A stretch of 64,000 nt of DNA from Gari tellinella (lineage: Eukaryota; Mollusca; Bivalvia; Cardiida; Psammobiidae), in assembly GCA_922989275.2 (NCBI GenBank), contig OV277871.1, forward strand, positions 5,022,001 to 5,086,000, read 5' to 3'. Made by a program: the position numbers and the translations under genes. The first letter of the stretch is position 1, and each line of letters starts with the position of its first letter. The notes below the pieces were generated by a model that saw nothing but the letters and a program-made list of their open reading frames with translations, did not search any database and was not told the DNA's origin. Below are positions 31,860 through 42,010 of this stretch, in pieces.

Positions 31860-32040
31860 TAAACCCAGTACTCCATTAATAAGCCATTTTACACCTTTAA
31901 TTGATTCCTCCATTCAAGAAAATAGTTTAGCATAGTGTCATGAATATGGACCAGAAAAAAATATTTTCTTCATCATAACGATGGTAGCTTAAAGCTGGCT
32001 AGAAGTAAAGCAGAATGCACCTTAAAAGGCGAGGGCATAA
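31860..32040 (+). mobile_element. PAL-A left half
   Basis: TTTAAACCCAGTACTCCATT to AATGCACCTTAAAAGGCG. Confidence 0.65.
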
Positions 32041-32169
32041 AAGTAATTTCTATGATAGATTTACATAATAGGCTAAAAGGGGTTTCTATGGTTGGTAGGG
32101 TTAAGGAACTCACTGATCAGGATCTACACTGTTTGCAAAATATACATTTTATAAACTGGTTGTCTAGAA

Positions 32170-32389
32170 GCTCATACCATGCTAGCGGCAGATATACGTA
32201 TGCCATAGTGATTACTATTGCAAAGGGCTTGAATCCAGATGAGACTCGGCATAAAGTGGTGTCTCATCAGGACCCAAATTATTTGATACTCTGATCCTGT
32301 TTTGAAAAAGAAATTTTGAAAATTCTATTTTTAGAACAGTAGCAGACAGTAGTTGTTTGCAGACAAAAAATTACCCAGCATGCAAAGTG
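32170..32389 (-). mobile_element. PAL-B MITE
   Basis: TACCATGCTAGCGGCAGATA ... CCCAGCATGCAAAGTG, ending on the TTAA that starts the next element. The palindrome is diverged (GATGAGACTCGGCATAAAGT). Confidence 0.78.
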
Positions 32390-32393
32390 TTAA

Positions 32394-32632
32394 CTCTTTG
32401 AACCCTAGTACCGCATATAGGCGTCTTTCTCAAACAGTGAAAAGTGCACTTGTCCTATGCAAACAGTGAATACCCAGATCAGAGGGCTCCTTATGGAGCC
32501 CTTTGATCTGAGTCTTCACTGTTTGTCACAATGCAAAACAATCACAAAAACAACCCTTAAAAGTCAAAAATGGACTAGATTAAAATGGAAACTGGAATTG
32601 TCCATTTGAGGCTTCAGGGAGGGAAGGAAAAG
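32394..32632 (-). mobile_element. PAL-C MITE abutting PAL-B
   Basis: It shares TTAA 32390-32393 with the preceding PAL-B; the right TTAA is at 32633-32636. CTCTTTGAACCCTAGTACCG ... GGCTTCAGGGAGGGAAGG. Confidence 0.87.
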
Positions 32633-32636
32633 TTAA

Positions 32637-33535
32637 TACACAATCATCTATACATTGTAATCCATGTTTCTCTTTGATCCACTGTACGAGTGAGTCAGGC
32701 ATCGAATTTGCCTAAGACTGTAAGTACATCTAGCTCATGTATATGTAAATTCATTTCGGTCTCAAGGGACATCACTCTAGAACAATTTGATTGGCACGAA
32801 AACACAATATTTCATGGACATCTACACATCATGGTGAATTACGAGGACATTATTGCTGTTTCAGCTGCTTCAAATCATGTATGTAGAAGTCTTGAAGTCA
32901 CTCAAGAATAATGTCAAACCCTTTGGTTTTGGCTCCCAGCTTCTGCCATTCTGACATAAGCCTGGAGCCAGACAAATAGGGTTGATTATATCTATTTCAC
33001 AGGCTTGCAAGGTCAGATTCAGACTTAGATTTAGATGCAAAGTAACTAAGGCTATATTATTGTCATTTTACTCTAAACTCAGTACTTTAGTTCAAAAGTA
33101 CTCCCCCCACCATAAAATGATTTATGGAAACTATTCTGATAGATCATTTAAAGTGACCTGGACAATAACCTTGGTCAAATGGTCACCAAAACTGAAATAC
33201 TATGTATGGCATAGAGTGTATCCCTAATAAATGCTAATGTTATTCTCTGCATATTTTTTCCCCGGGACATAGACAATATCGGTTATAATGCCACTCCCAC
33301 ACTATTGTGTGGAAACTTGTGATCAACGTGTTGGAAGTGAAAATCCCAATGGCTAATATAGCATTGCGCAATAACACCATGCAATATGAGTAGTGTCTCT
33401 GACAAGAAATGCAGAACTGTGAAAAATGATATTTGCTTGCTTGTCACCCTCGGTTCTTCGTTACTAAGTTCTATCAGTATCTTTCTATAAATGAGAATGA
33501 CATCGATATGAAAAAAATTATAGTGATCATGTAAG
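32637..33535. other. Intron stretch of 0.9 kb without recognised elements
   Basis: The longest element-poor stretch between the exons at 23 kb and 38.6 kb. Open frames of 73-92 codons on both strands have no recognised domains. A short inverted repeat GGCTCCCAGCT/AGCCTGGAGCC lies at about 32930-32970. Confidence 0.5.
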
Positions 33536-33536
33536 A

Positions 33537-33624
33537 CAGGTGGCTGCTTAATGCAGGGCAAGAGTAATGCAGAAAGCTCCTACAGGAGCTTTCTGCATTA
33601 CTCTGTCCTGCATTAAGCTGTCAA
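33537..33624. repeat. PAL-E palindrome, nearly perfect
   Basis: ACAGGTGGCTGCTTAATGCA inverted around AAAGCTCCTACAGGAGCTTT. Confidence 0.78.
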
Positions 33625-33866
33625 CCATCATAAACAATAATAAGGCTTTACGGTTTGGGTGGCTGAATGGAGATTTGATTGTAGATTCCTTAAAAGGCAC
33701 AAGTGCAGTCTGAATGAGAAAAGGCTTTCAACACTTGATGCCACGTGCCATACTTATTGTTTTATGGCGATTTTAAAATACTGTCGAACCTGTGATAATC
33801 TGTCATACCAACAAAGGGGCATATATATGTGTCTGCTTTGATTCCAGAAATTGTTTGCAATTCAAA

Positions 33867-34280
33867 AGTAGAAACTCGATAATTCGAACTTGGGTGCATT
33901 CCAATATATCCATATTTAAAAGTTAAAACGTTGCAACATTTTAACTTTGAAATACGTATATTTTTTACCTTAACCCTTTCCTCCCTGAAACCTTAAATGG
34001 ACAATTCTAATTTTCAATTTAGTCTAGGCAACTTTTTACTTTTTAGGGTTGATTTTTACAATTTTTGTCAAAATAACAAACAGTTAAGGAGCCCTCTGAT
34101 CAGGATTTACACTGTTTGCATAGGACAAGTGTATTCCTCACAGGTAAGCTATTTGCAAAGGACGCATATATATGCGTGACTAGGGTTCAAAGAGTTAAGC
34201 GAGATTGGCTTATCACAATTCAACTTATAAAATACTGGTACGATCGATTTAAGCGAGTTTGAAGTATCAAGTTTCCACGG
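33867..34280. mobile_element. Mariner-like MITE (AACTCGATAATTCGAA ends) with nested PAL-C
   Basis: GAAACTCGATAATTCGAACT and AGTTTGAAGTATCAAGTTTC. Internal arm AAAAGTTAAAACGTTGC. Split at TTAA by PAL-C 33974-34194. Confidence 0.75.
33974..34194 (+). mobile_element. PAL-C MITE nested in mariner-like MITE
   Basis: TTAA lies at 33970-33973 and 34195-34198. One arm of the palindrome is lost, as in the 6162 copy, which is its closest relative here (CTTTTTAGGGTTGATTTTTA). Confidence 0.87.
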
Positions 34281-34299
34281 TACATATTACAAAAGGGAT

Positions 34300-34377
34300 T
34301 GCTTAATGCAGGACAAAGGTAATGCAGAAAGCTTCCCTTGGAAGCTTTCTGAATTACCTTTATCCTACATAAGCAAC
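34300..34377. repeat. PAL-E palindrome
   Basis: TTGCTTAATGCAGGACAAAG around GCTTCCCTTGGAAGC. Confidence 0.7.
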
Positions 34378-34747
34378 CAGCTATATATATTGATCATGTT
34401 ATTTTCACTAATCAGTTGCTTAATTGAAGGTTTGACTGTATGAAATTATAACCTCTGGCAGACGTTATAATTAAATTTGGCGCCCAAAACATTTATACTG
34501 AACAGGAAGTTGTTTGTGCTTGGTACCGACTGGCATTATAACCTTTATCTGACTGGCTTCATTGAAAGTCTAATGTCCATTACTAACAGTGTAGACCTAG
34601 ATCTGAGAGCAGTACATCGGTTTAATGCCTGCTACTCATGATGGTTGTAAATGTGCATTAAAAACTCCTACATGCTGAAATTGGACTCGCTATTGTAAAC
34701 TTGGTAAAACCATGAAAAAGCCATGAAAACATGGAGAGAGACATTAA

Positions 34748-34952
34748 CACTTAGCATGATAGCAGTCAAACCATGATAACCTTTACAAACAGTTTGAATA
34801 TTGATGAGACCCCGCATAATGCGGCGTCTCATCAGGATTCAAACTGTTTGACATTGACCCTGTTTTTTGAACAACATTTTCAAAATTCTATTTCTAGAAC
34901 AGTAGCAGAAGATAATTGTTGGCAACGAAAAAATTACCCAGCATGCAAAGAG
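34748..34952 (-). mobile_element. PAL-B MITE
   Basis: TTAA lies at 34744-34747 and 34953-34956. Core GATGAGACCCCGCATAATGC with inverse; CCCAGCATGCAAAGAG end. Confidence 0.88.
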
Positions 34953-35166
34953 TTAACAATGTCCAAAAGGATGTGTTTATGCCTTGTTAACATCTCATTG
35001 TTTTCAGCCTCGGATTTTTAATTACCATGTTAAGCACACTCTGACATATCCTTTTCTGAAAACTGAAGGTCATCGGGCTTTTGAAGCCAATTTAGAGCAG
35101 GAGATAATTTTTTTCTTCGGATTTCCAAAAGACAGTCAAGCATGTGTGATACAACATTTCAAAATC

Positions 35167-35433
35167 CTTTTAATGTATTACTACATAGATATACCTTTTT
35201 ACGCATTTAATAATTATATTCCTCCATTGAAGAATATAGTTCCAATTTATTTTATTTATACAGTCATGATTACTGATATTATGAAATATTTTCTACATTC
35301 TAGCAGATGATAGCTTAAAGCAGGCTGAAAGTAAAGCAGAATGCACCTTAAGGTGCATTCTTCTTTATTTTAACCTGCTTTAAGTGGTCACCTGTCTTCA
35401 ATACTAGAAACTGGCTATAGATTAATGGGTTAA
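35167..35433 (+). mobile_element. PAL-A MITE
   Basis: TTTTAATGTATTACTACATA ... GGCTATAGATTAATGGGTTAA. Core AATGCACCTTAAGGTGCATT. Confidence 0.82.
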
Positions 35434-35605
35434 CCTTACAGCACAGACAAGTCATGTTCAGAAACCATTTCTAAAGCAGATGGCATTTTGGTAGAGCTGA
35501 GAGGATTGAAAGAGACATCACAATATGTTCATTAAGAAAGCAACCCCCATGAGGATGATTGGATAAAAATCAATTGAATTACATCTCCATGTGCTTGTAA
35601 ATACT

Positions 35606-35757
35606 TAACCCTTTACTCCATAGTCTGTTTCTAGTATTGAATGTAGGTGACCATCTAAAGCAGGTTGAAAGTAAAGCAGAATGCGCCTTAAGGTGCATTC
35701 TGCTTTACTTTCAGCCTGCTTTAAGCTATTTTCTGCTAGGATATACCTTTATCCTGT
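35606..35757 (-). mobile_element. PAL-A, right arm deleted
   Basis: TTAACCCTTTACTCCATAGT through the full palindrome to TCTGCTAGGATATACC, then a break. Confidence 0.75.
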
Positions 35758-35783
35758 TTTAAGCTGCCAGATGCCAGACAAAA

Positions 35784-36033
35784 TTAACCCATTACCCCAT
35801 AACCTATTTCTAGTTTGGAAAAGGTGACCACTTAAAGCAGGTTGAAAGTAAAGCAGAATGTGTCTTATGGTGCATTCTGCTTTACTTTCAGCCTGCTTTA
35901 AGCTATTTTCTGCTAGGATATAGAAAATATTTCTTATTATACATTTTCATGACTGTAGAAAAGGGAACTATTGTCTTCAGTGGAGGAATAAATTAAAGGT
36001 GTAAAAAGGCGTATTTATGGGGGAATGGGTTAA
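35784..36033 (-). mobile_element. PAL-A MITE, full
   Basis: TTAACCCATTACCCCATAAC ... TATGGGGGAATGGGTTAA. Core AATGTGTCTTATGGTGCATT. Confidence 0.88.
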
Positions 36034-36164
36034 TAGAACTTGACATCATTTACCAGCCATACCAACCATAAACTAAAACAACTGTTGGTCATTATGATGT
36101 CAAAGTTGGCTGTTAAATTAATAAGATGTGTTTGTGAAACACTTTGCCCCCTGATGTGACCATG

Positions 36165-36192
36165 ACCTCTAAATGACCTTGACCTTTGTCTG
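36165..36192. promoter_or_regulatory. TGACCT half-site cluster in repeat
   Basis: TGACCTCTAAATGACCTTGA with a further CCT. The inverse contains TCAAGGTCA, the extended half-site bound by ERR/NR5A-type nuclear receptors. The same block recurs at 37647-37670, so it is repeat-derived; regulatory function is inference. Confidence 0.3.
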
Positions 36193-36204
36193 ACATGACC
36201 CAAA

Positions 36205-36470
36205 GGGGGTCCTTCCCTTGGCCTAGTGGTTATAGTCACTGCGCCTTACAATCACTAATCTCCTCTGCGCTGCGGGTTCGAATCCCGGACTGGGCACATA
36301 TTCATGTGGGAAGCCTTCCAGCTGGCTTGTGGAAGGTCGGGTTTTACCCTGTTGCCAATTTGTGTCTGACACAGAGCGTAAAGGGCTTCTGTGATCTTCC
36401 TCCACCTGCAATAAGCTGGATGTCCCCACCATAATACGGAAAAAAGGCTTGCCTTTTTTCCGTTTTTAAG
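36205..36470 (+). mobile_element. tRNA-derived SINE
   Basis: A box TGGCCTAGTGG at 36219-36229 and B box GGTTCGAATCC at 36275-36285 form a tRNA-like Pol III head. A non-tRNA body of about 140 bp follows (GGAAGCCTTCCAGCTGGCTT ... CCTCCACCTGCAATAAGCTG). The 3' end is a 13-bp perfect hairpin ACGGAAAAAAGGC/GCCTTTTTTCCGT (36436-36463) running into TTTT. Molluscan genomes hold several tRNA-SINE superfamilies; which one this belongs to was not determined. Confidence 0.8.
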
Positions 36471-36849
36471 TAATGCGTGATAAAATCAAAGGTATTCCAA
36501 TTCTATTCAATCACTGACAGACTTTGAAAAGTGTTTGATTTGCGCGTGAATAATTTCCTCAAAACTAGGCAACTACAAAACATGGGGGCTGACATCTTGG
36601 ATGATGACGTCACGGCTTTTACGAAGAGTTGTGCGTGACGTTTCGGAATTCCCGATTTCGGTGATATTTTTAAACCAGTTTAAGAATGAATAACCCACAA
36701 CACTCACGTGTACTGATTTCCTCAAAAATGACAAAATTTCAAACAGTTCAATTCATACCCTTTAACGCTAAAAATGAACGTTATTTGCAAAAAGCTACTT
36801 CTCAATCGGACCGATAAAAATAACGGATTACCAACACGTCATCAATATA

Positions 36850-36867
36850 AATAATGACGTCATTATT
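36850..36867. promoter_or_regulatory. Perfect 18-bp palindrome with CRE octamer
   Basis: AATAATGACGTCATTATT contains TGACGTCA. Another TGACGTCA is at 36605-36612. CREB/ATF binding is possible but untested. Confidence 0.3.
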
Positions 36868-36913
36868 GGTGGTCATATGACTTCCAAAAATAGTTTCAGA
36901 TTGCATTATAATA

Positions 36914-37179
36914 CAGGACTGCCATCTATAATAACTTGGTTGAAATGGAAAAACCTAAGATTTCCAAATATGCATTTTTCATGCGCGATTTTACGAATCG
37001 TACCTTTACCCAATAGCCGATTTCTAGTTTTGTTGGCATGTGACTACTTAAAGCAGACTGGAAGTAAAGCAGAATGCGCCTAAAGGCGCATTCTGCTTTA
37101 CTTTCAGCGTGCTTTAAGCTACCATAATCTGGGGAAAAATCCGGAAATTTAGGAAAAATCCGGAGAAATGGCAGCCCTG
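36914..37179. mobile_element. F6 MITE (hAT-like) with embedded PAL-A core
   Basis: CAGGACTGCCATC and ATGGCAGCCCTG ends. ATAATA lies at 36908-36913 and 37180-37185. The PAL-A palindrome (37050-37120) sits at the same internal place as in the 5492 copy, flanked by ATTTTTCATGCGCGATTTTA and AATCCGGAGAAATGGC. Confidence 0.88.
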
Positions 37180-37459
37180 ATAATATAGCTGTACGGAGGA
37201 GTTTTAACTTTTAACATTGTATACACTGATATATCTATTTGATTATTGGGTAACAACATATAGATCTTGTCCCAAACAATTTAGGTTTATAATAAAAGTT
37301 CGAGTCGGTTGTGTAATCCAGATCTCAGTCACGAGAGGCGTAGCCTCGAGTGTGATCTGGAATACACAACAAACTGATACAAGAGCGCTGATCACACACT
37401 GGAGATAGATCTATTCCGTTTTCATTAGTACAATTTTGCTTTTTTCCATCCATAGGCAA

Positions 37460-37810
37460 AGCCTAAATACATATTAGGTTGATAATGACCTGGAGGGACT
37501 TTAAACCTTCAAAAACTTAACTTAGTGACATAACCCAACTTGAACTGAGCTCACAGGCCTCTCGAGTTGAGAACATGCCAAATATGAGGTCCATCACAAT
37601 CATGTAGTTCCAAAGTTATGGCCTGAAGTTTAAATTAAGCCTTTTTGACCTCTAAATGACCTTGACCTCCGTTGAACATGGCCCAAGTTACACTGAGCTC
37701 TAGAGCATATTTTTCTAAAGTTATGGTCAAGGTGTACAGACAGACAAACACAATATGCCCCCACATATCTCAACAGGGACAAAGTACAACATGCGTGAAC
37801 AATGTATACC
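37460..37810. repeat. Interspersed repeat with TGACCT motifs
   Basis: ATGAGGTCCATCACAATCAT, TTCCAAAGTTATGGCCTGAA, then CAGACAGACAAACACAATAT and GCCCCCA. Its TGACCTCTAAATGACCTTGA block is shared with 36165. Class not determined. Confidence 0.6.
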
Positions 37811-37955
37811 TAGATCAGATATATTCTTTTATTTAATGGGGCATCTCACTATAAAATACAACACATGCATGGAAATGTGGCACCTTTTTATGGTTCGGAT
37901 TATTCTTACACTAAGCCAGATATAAAATTGATGAAAAATGTGTATCTATGGAGTA

Positions 37956-38577
37956 CAGTGAAACCCCTCTAAACTGGTCATGTGTGGGGACAACATAAAT
38001 TTCCGGTTTAGAGGGAATTCCGGTTAACCCTTTGAACCCTAGTCCCGCATATAGGCGTCATTTTCAAACAGTGTACATGTGAATAGAACACTTGTCCTGT
38101 GCAAACAGTGAAGACCCAGATCAGAGGGCTCCGAAAGGAGCCCTCTGATCAGGGTCTTCACTGTTTGTCATAATGCCAAACATTAACAAAAACAACCCTT
38201 GAAAGTCAGAAATGGAGTAGACTAAAATGGAAACTGGTTTTGTCTATTTAAAGTTTCAGGGAGGAAAGAGTTAAGAGGGGTTTAAAACCATTACCCCATA
38301 GTTTGTTTCTAGTATTGACGATATATGATCATTTATAGCAGGTTGAAAGTAAAGCAGAATGCGCCTTAAGGCCCATTCTACTATACTTTCAATCTGCTTT
38401 AAGCAATGTATAAAATGGAAACATTGTCTTTAGTGTAGGAATAAATCAAAGACGTAAAAATGTGTATTTATGGTGTAATGAGTTAAATAAAGAAGGGTTT
38501 GAAACAGGACCAAAGTTTTTGTCCGGTTTAGAGAGAATTCCGGTATTTAGAGGTTCCGGTTTGGAGGGATTTCACTG
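37956..38577. mobile_element. Mariner-like MITE filled by PAL-C and PAL-A
   Basis: CAGTGAAACCCCTCTAAACT and the inverse GGTTTGGAGGGATTTCACTG, with TA at 37954-37955 and 38578-38579. Internal GAGGGAATTCCGGT motifs recur. PAL-C (38028-38270) and PAL-A (38285-38487, minus) are nested, leaving under 200 bp of host. Confidence 0.85.
38028..38270 (-). mobile_element. PAL-C MITE
   Basis: TTAA lies at 38024-38027 and 38271-38274. CCCTTTGAACCCTAGTCCCG start; palindrome GAAGACCCAGATCAGAGGGC around TCCGAAAGGAG. Confidence 0.9.
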
Positions 38578-38599
38578 TAATGGTTTAAACGTATCATAC

Positions 38600-38763
38600 C
38601 GTCATTGGGTTTCCTAATAAGCCATGCGGCTGGGGCGATAGTATCACATGTGTTAGTATTCCGTTCTCGTCTACTATTTGTTGTACCATGTGACCAGGGG
38701 GCACCTGCATGGGCATCGGAAGTGGAGGGCCGTTGTTGGATACCATTCTAACTGTAGCTGGAC
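38600..38763 (-). CDS. fndc3: FNDC3 exon: N-terminal PPG segment
   Basis: A 164-bp exon. The acceptor is CTCATTGCAG with exon start at 38763, and the donor is ATGACG|GTATGA with exon end at 38600. Two bases complete a codon (likely Gly). Then come PATVRMVSNNGPPLPMPMQV, PPGHMVQQIVDENGILTHVI and LSPQPHGLLGNPMT, ending in phase 0. It aligns with the vertebrate FNDC3B stretch of form NG..PP..VPPGY..QV.ED..GVRRVV..PQ: VPPG, QQI/QVI, the acidic D/E-N/S-G and SPQP are conserved in order. It is the most 5' exon found. Just downstream lies a mariner MITE whose end is only 21 bp from the donor-side border. Confidence 0.92.
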
Positions 38764-38944
38764 CTGCAATGAGAAAAGGAAAACAGTGTTAAAAACTTGC
38801 TACTAATTGGTCAAAATGACATTCTCCTTAAAACATAAACCCATGAACCCTTGCAATAAGTAAACTCATCCTTTTTCTACAAACAATGTAACCATGTAGA
38901 GTACACTAAGTCTTGTTCTAGGCAAACTGTAAGGGGTTACTGTA

Positions 38945-39193
38945 TTAACCCATTAATCCATAGCTTTTTCTAGTATTGAAGATAGGTACCACTTAAAGCA
39001 GGTTGAAAGTAAAGCAGAATGTGCCTTAAGGTGCATTCGTTTTTACTTTCAGCCTGCTTAAGCTACCAGCTGCTAGAATATAGAAAATATTTCTAATGTT
39101 AAATATTCACAACTGTATAAATTGGAACTATTTTCTTCAGTGGAGGGACACATTTGAGGCGTAAAAAGGCGAATTTATGGGGTAATGGGTTAA
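38945..39193 (-). mobile_element. PAL-A MITE, full
   Basis: TTAACCCATTAATCCATAGC ... GGGGTAATGGGTTAA. First element upstream of the 38.7-kb exon. Confidence 0.87.
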
Positions 39194-39499
39194 CATGTAC
39201 ATTGTTGCTGTAAACAACTGGCCCCACCCTCTGTGTGTTGTACCTTACTGATAATCAAATTAAGCAATTAATTCTACTAATTAGTCTTTTTCACCACAAA
39301 AATGCATCAATGGACTCTCCCATTTTCAGGTAAATGACCATTACATTACCCTCGAGGGGTTTATCCCAAAACTATTTTAAAGTATGACAAACAGTGCAGA
39401 CCTAGTCAGTGTATATGTAGGAATCTACAATGTTTGCAAAGGATGTATACATTATACTCTGTTCAAAGGCTGAACACTGTAAGTGTTACTGGGTAATCA

Positions 39500-39740
39500 T
39501 TAACCCATTACCCCATAAATAGGCCTTTTATTGATCACTCCACTGAATAAAATAGTTCCAATTTATACTACCAAGAATATGTATTATAAGAAATATTTTC
39601 TATATTCTAGCAGAAAATAGCTTAAAGCAGGCTGAAAGTAAAGCAGAATGCACCATAAGACACATTCTGCTTTACTTTCAACCTGCTTTAAAAGGTCACC
39701 TTTATTCAAACTAGAAATAGGCTATGGGATAATGGGTTAA
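39500..39740 (+). mobile_element. PAL-A MITE, full
   Basis: TTAACCCATTACCCCATAAA ... TATGGGATAATGGGTTAA. Core AATGCACCATAAGACACATT. Confidence 0.87.
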
Positions 39741-39784
39741 TTTTGTCTGGCATCTGGCAGCTTAAAACAGGATAAAGGTAAAGC

Positions 39785-40013
39785 AGAAAGCTGGGTGACC
39801 ACTTGAGCAGGTTGAAAGAAAAGCAGAATACGCCTTAAGGAACATTCTACTTTACTTTCAGCTTGCTTTAATCTACCATCTGCTAGGCTATAGGAAATAT
39901 TTCTAACATTGCATAATTATTCATTACCGCATAAGAATGAACTTTTTTCTTCAGTGGAGGAATAAATTAAAGGTGTTAAAATGTGTATCTATTGAGTAAA
40001 TTTAAGGATTAAT
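39785..40013 (-). mobile_element. PAL-A, left end missing
   Basis: GGGTGACCACTTGAGCAGGT ... TATCTATTGAGTAAATTTAA. Preceded by a PAL-E half core (AAACAGGATAAAGGTAAAGC). Confidence 0.68.
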
Positions 40014-40310
40014 CATCAATGCATATTCTACCTTTCATATTATATTCAGACAATTTAATAACTTTTCTATATTTGCCAGGCAGCAACCTTTGGTATTGTG
40101 TATCAATAAAACTGCCATAAACTCTTATAGTATTGATATCAGGCTGCTTCAACCATTGTAGAAATGTCAAACAGGTCCACTATCAGCTTGTCAATTAAGC
40201 TGATGACTTTTTTATGACCTGTCCATAAAATAATCACAACCAAACATGTATTAAGCCAACAAGCAAAAGCTGAATTTAGTAAATTTAACTGTCTCATAGA
40301 GATGTGTCGG

Positions 40311-40382
40311 CTTAATGCAGGATAAAAGTAATGCAGAAAGCTCCTATAGGAGCTTTCTGCATTACTTTCATCCTGCATTAAG
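40311..40382. repeat. PAL-E palindrome, 72 bp, nearly perfect
   Basis: CTTAATGCAGGATAAAAGTA inverted around AAAGCTCCTATAGGAGCTTT. One mismatch pair in the arms (AAAAG/CTTTC). Confidence 0.85.
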
Positions 40383-40626
40383 CACTCAATTATGCAAGAG
40401 GTATCCATATTTCTTTACTTAGAGGTAGCTTAACATAAGTTTGACGGTTTTCTGTACAATGCCAATTTTCCCTTTGGCTATAGTGATTTCATTATGTCTA
40501 CACATAATTGTTTGTTATCTTAAAAGTTGATCTAATTTGGTGAGTATTTCACTAATTAACCGATTTGTCACTGGATACATGCATTTTCAGCGAATCCATG
40601 CATTCTATAGAGAATATTTTATACAT

Positions 40627-41212
40627 GTATAAAGTACCCTTTTACTCCATAGATAAGTTTATTTACGCATTTATTTAAACCCTCCACTGAAGAAAACTGT
40701 TCCATTTAATTAAATAATGATTATTCGACATACGAAATATTTGTTATATTCACCATGTGGTAGCTTAAAGCAGGCTGAAAGTAAAGCAGAATGCACTTTA
40801 AGGTGCATTCTGCTTTACTTTCAACCTACTTTAAGTAGTTGCCTGTTTTCAAAACTAGAAACAGTGTATGGAGTAAAAGGTTAAACATTTATGAAACTTT
40901 CCATATAGCATAAATTATACATTTAGTATACTTCATAAATGGGTTCAATATCATTTAACTCACGACTCCATAAATAAACCCTTTCTTGCTTTCAATTCAT
41001 TTCGCCAGTAAAGAATATATTATATAGTTCAACTTTGTACTATCATGAATATGCATCACAAGGAATGAATTCTATGCCCTAGCATAACTATAGTGGTTAA
41101 AACAGGCTGAGAGTAAAGCAGAATGGGTCATAAGGTGTATTCCGCTTTACTTTTGACCAGTTTTTAGTAGAATCTTCAAAACTAGAAACAGGCTATGGGG
41201 TAATGGATTAAG
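40627..41212 (+). mobile_element. Two PAL-A copies in tandem orientation
   Basis: 40627-40884 (TACCCTTTTACTCCATAGAT ... GGAGTAAAAGGTTAA) and 40956-41212 (TTAACTCACGACTCCATAAA ... GGGGTAATGGATTAA), both with complete palindromes. Confidence 0.8.
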
Positions 41213-41309
41213 GAGCTCTCTGATCAGGGTCTACACTGTTTGCAAAAATATAGGCATACTGGTTTCCAGCATAGAAAGTGTTGACCCATTCCCAAATAAA
41301 TATGCCTTT

Positions 41310-42010
41310 TTCAGCGGAGCTGCCTATTATCTATTTAGACCTACATTTTTATTTAGACAAACATTTCAACCAATCATATTTGATCAGAAATTTAGAATTA
41401 AGAGCACCTGTTGAAACTGAATTGTCTGATTGGATAGGAGCCAGGGCTCCAGATAAGAGAATTATTTCAAAACTTAAAAACTTTATTTGTGCATTAAACC
41501 CTATGGTGTCCTACTCATTTGAATTGTCATTTCGAGACGATAAACATGAGTGGTAACACCATAGGGTTTGGTGATGAAATGAGTGAGAAAATGTTAGATT
41601 TGTTCAGTTTACTCCCTCTTATCTGGAGCCCTGATAAACTGTAGCCAGTGCTACTGGTCTAATTGTGAGACACAGTGCAGTGTTTACTAATACTGAGCTG
41701 ATGACATCATGCTTCTATTTTAAGATTATGACAATTTGTCTTTCTATAGATAGACAGTTTGATATATAGAACAGTAGTTTAATCTGAGGATCTCCTACCA
41801 GTAGCTAGGATATGGGTTATATTATTGTTTTGCATTTCTGTACATTTATAGGTTTTTAGTCAGAGTTAAGTTATCCTTGAATGTGTATTTTTTGCTTTTC
41901 AATCCAAGATATTACAATAACCAATTTCATACAATTTTGCACACCCATCTACAGCATGAATTCCACCACCCATTCCGCTCAATATCTTTTTTAAAGATAT
42001 TTCTTGTTAC
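41310..42010 (+). repeat. Large interspersed repeat, copy 2
   Basis: GCGGAGCTGCCTATTATCTA ... CAATATCTTTTTTAAAGATA. Paralog of 17045-18290, shorter because it lacks the 290-bp CAGTACTG MITE. The D6 copy at 41442-41633 is shared. Confidence 0.75.
41442..41633. mobile_element. D6 MITE inside the large repeat
   Basis: CAGGGCTCCAGATAAGAG ... CTTATCTGGAGCCCTG. CTATGGTGTC/GGTAACACCATAGG arms. Confidence 0.83.

Larger units (their letters stand above)
181..38763 (-). other. fndc3: FNDC3 gene, internal part (six exons, five complete introns)
   Basis: This is the span of the minus-strand gene seen here. The exons join without a frame break into one protein that follows the vertebrate FNDC3A/FNDC3B order: a PPG-containing N-terminal segment, a Tyr/His/Pro-rich segment, a basic linker, an acidic helix, then FN3 domain 1. 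FNDC3 proteins are tail-anchored ER/Golgi proteins with up to nine FN3 domains (established knowledge); eight or more domains and the anchor would lie left of position 1. Introns are 755, 8482, 9589, 3328 and 15549 bp and are filled with MITEs. No start codon or promoter exon was found up to 64000, so the 5' end is probably outside the window. Confidence 0.9.
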
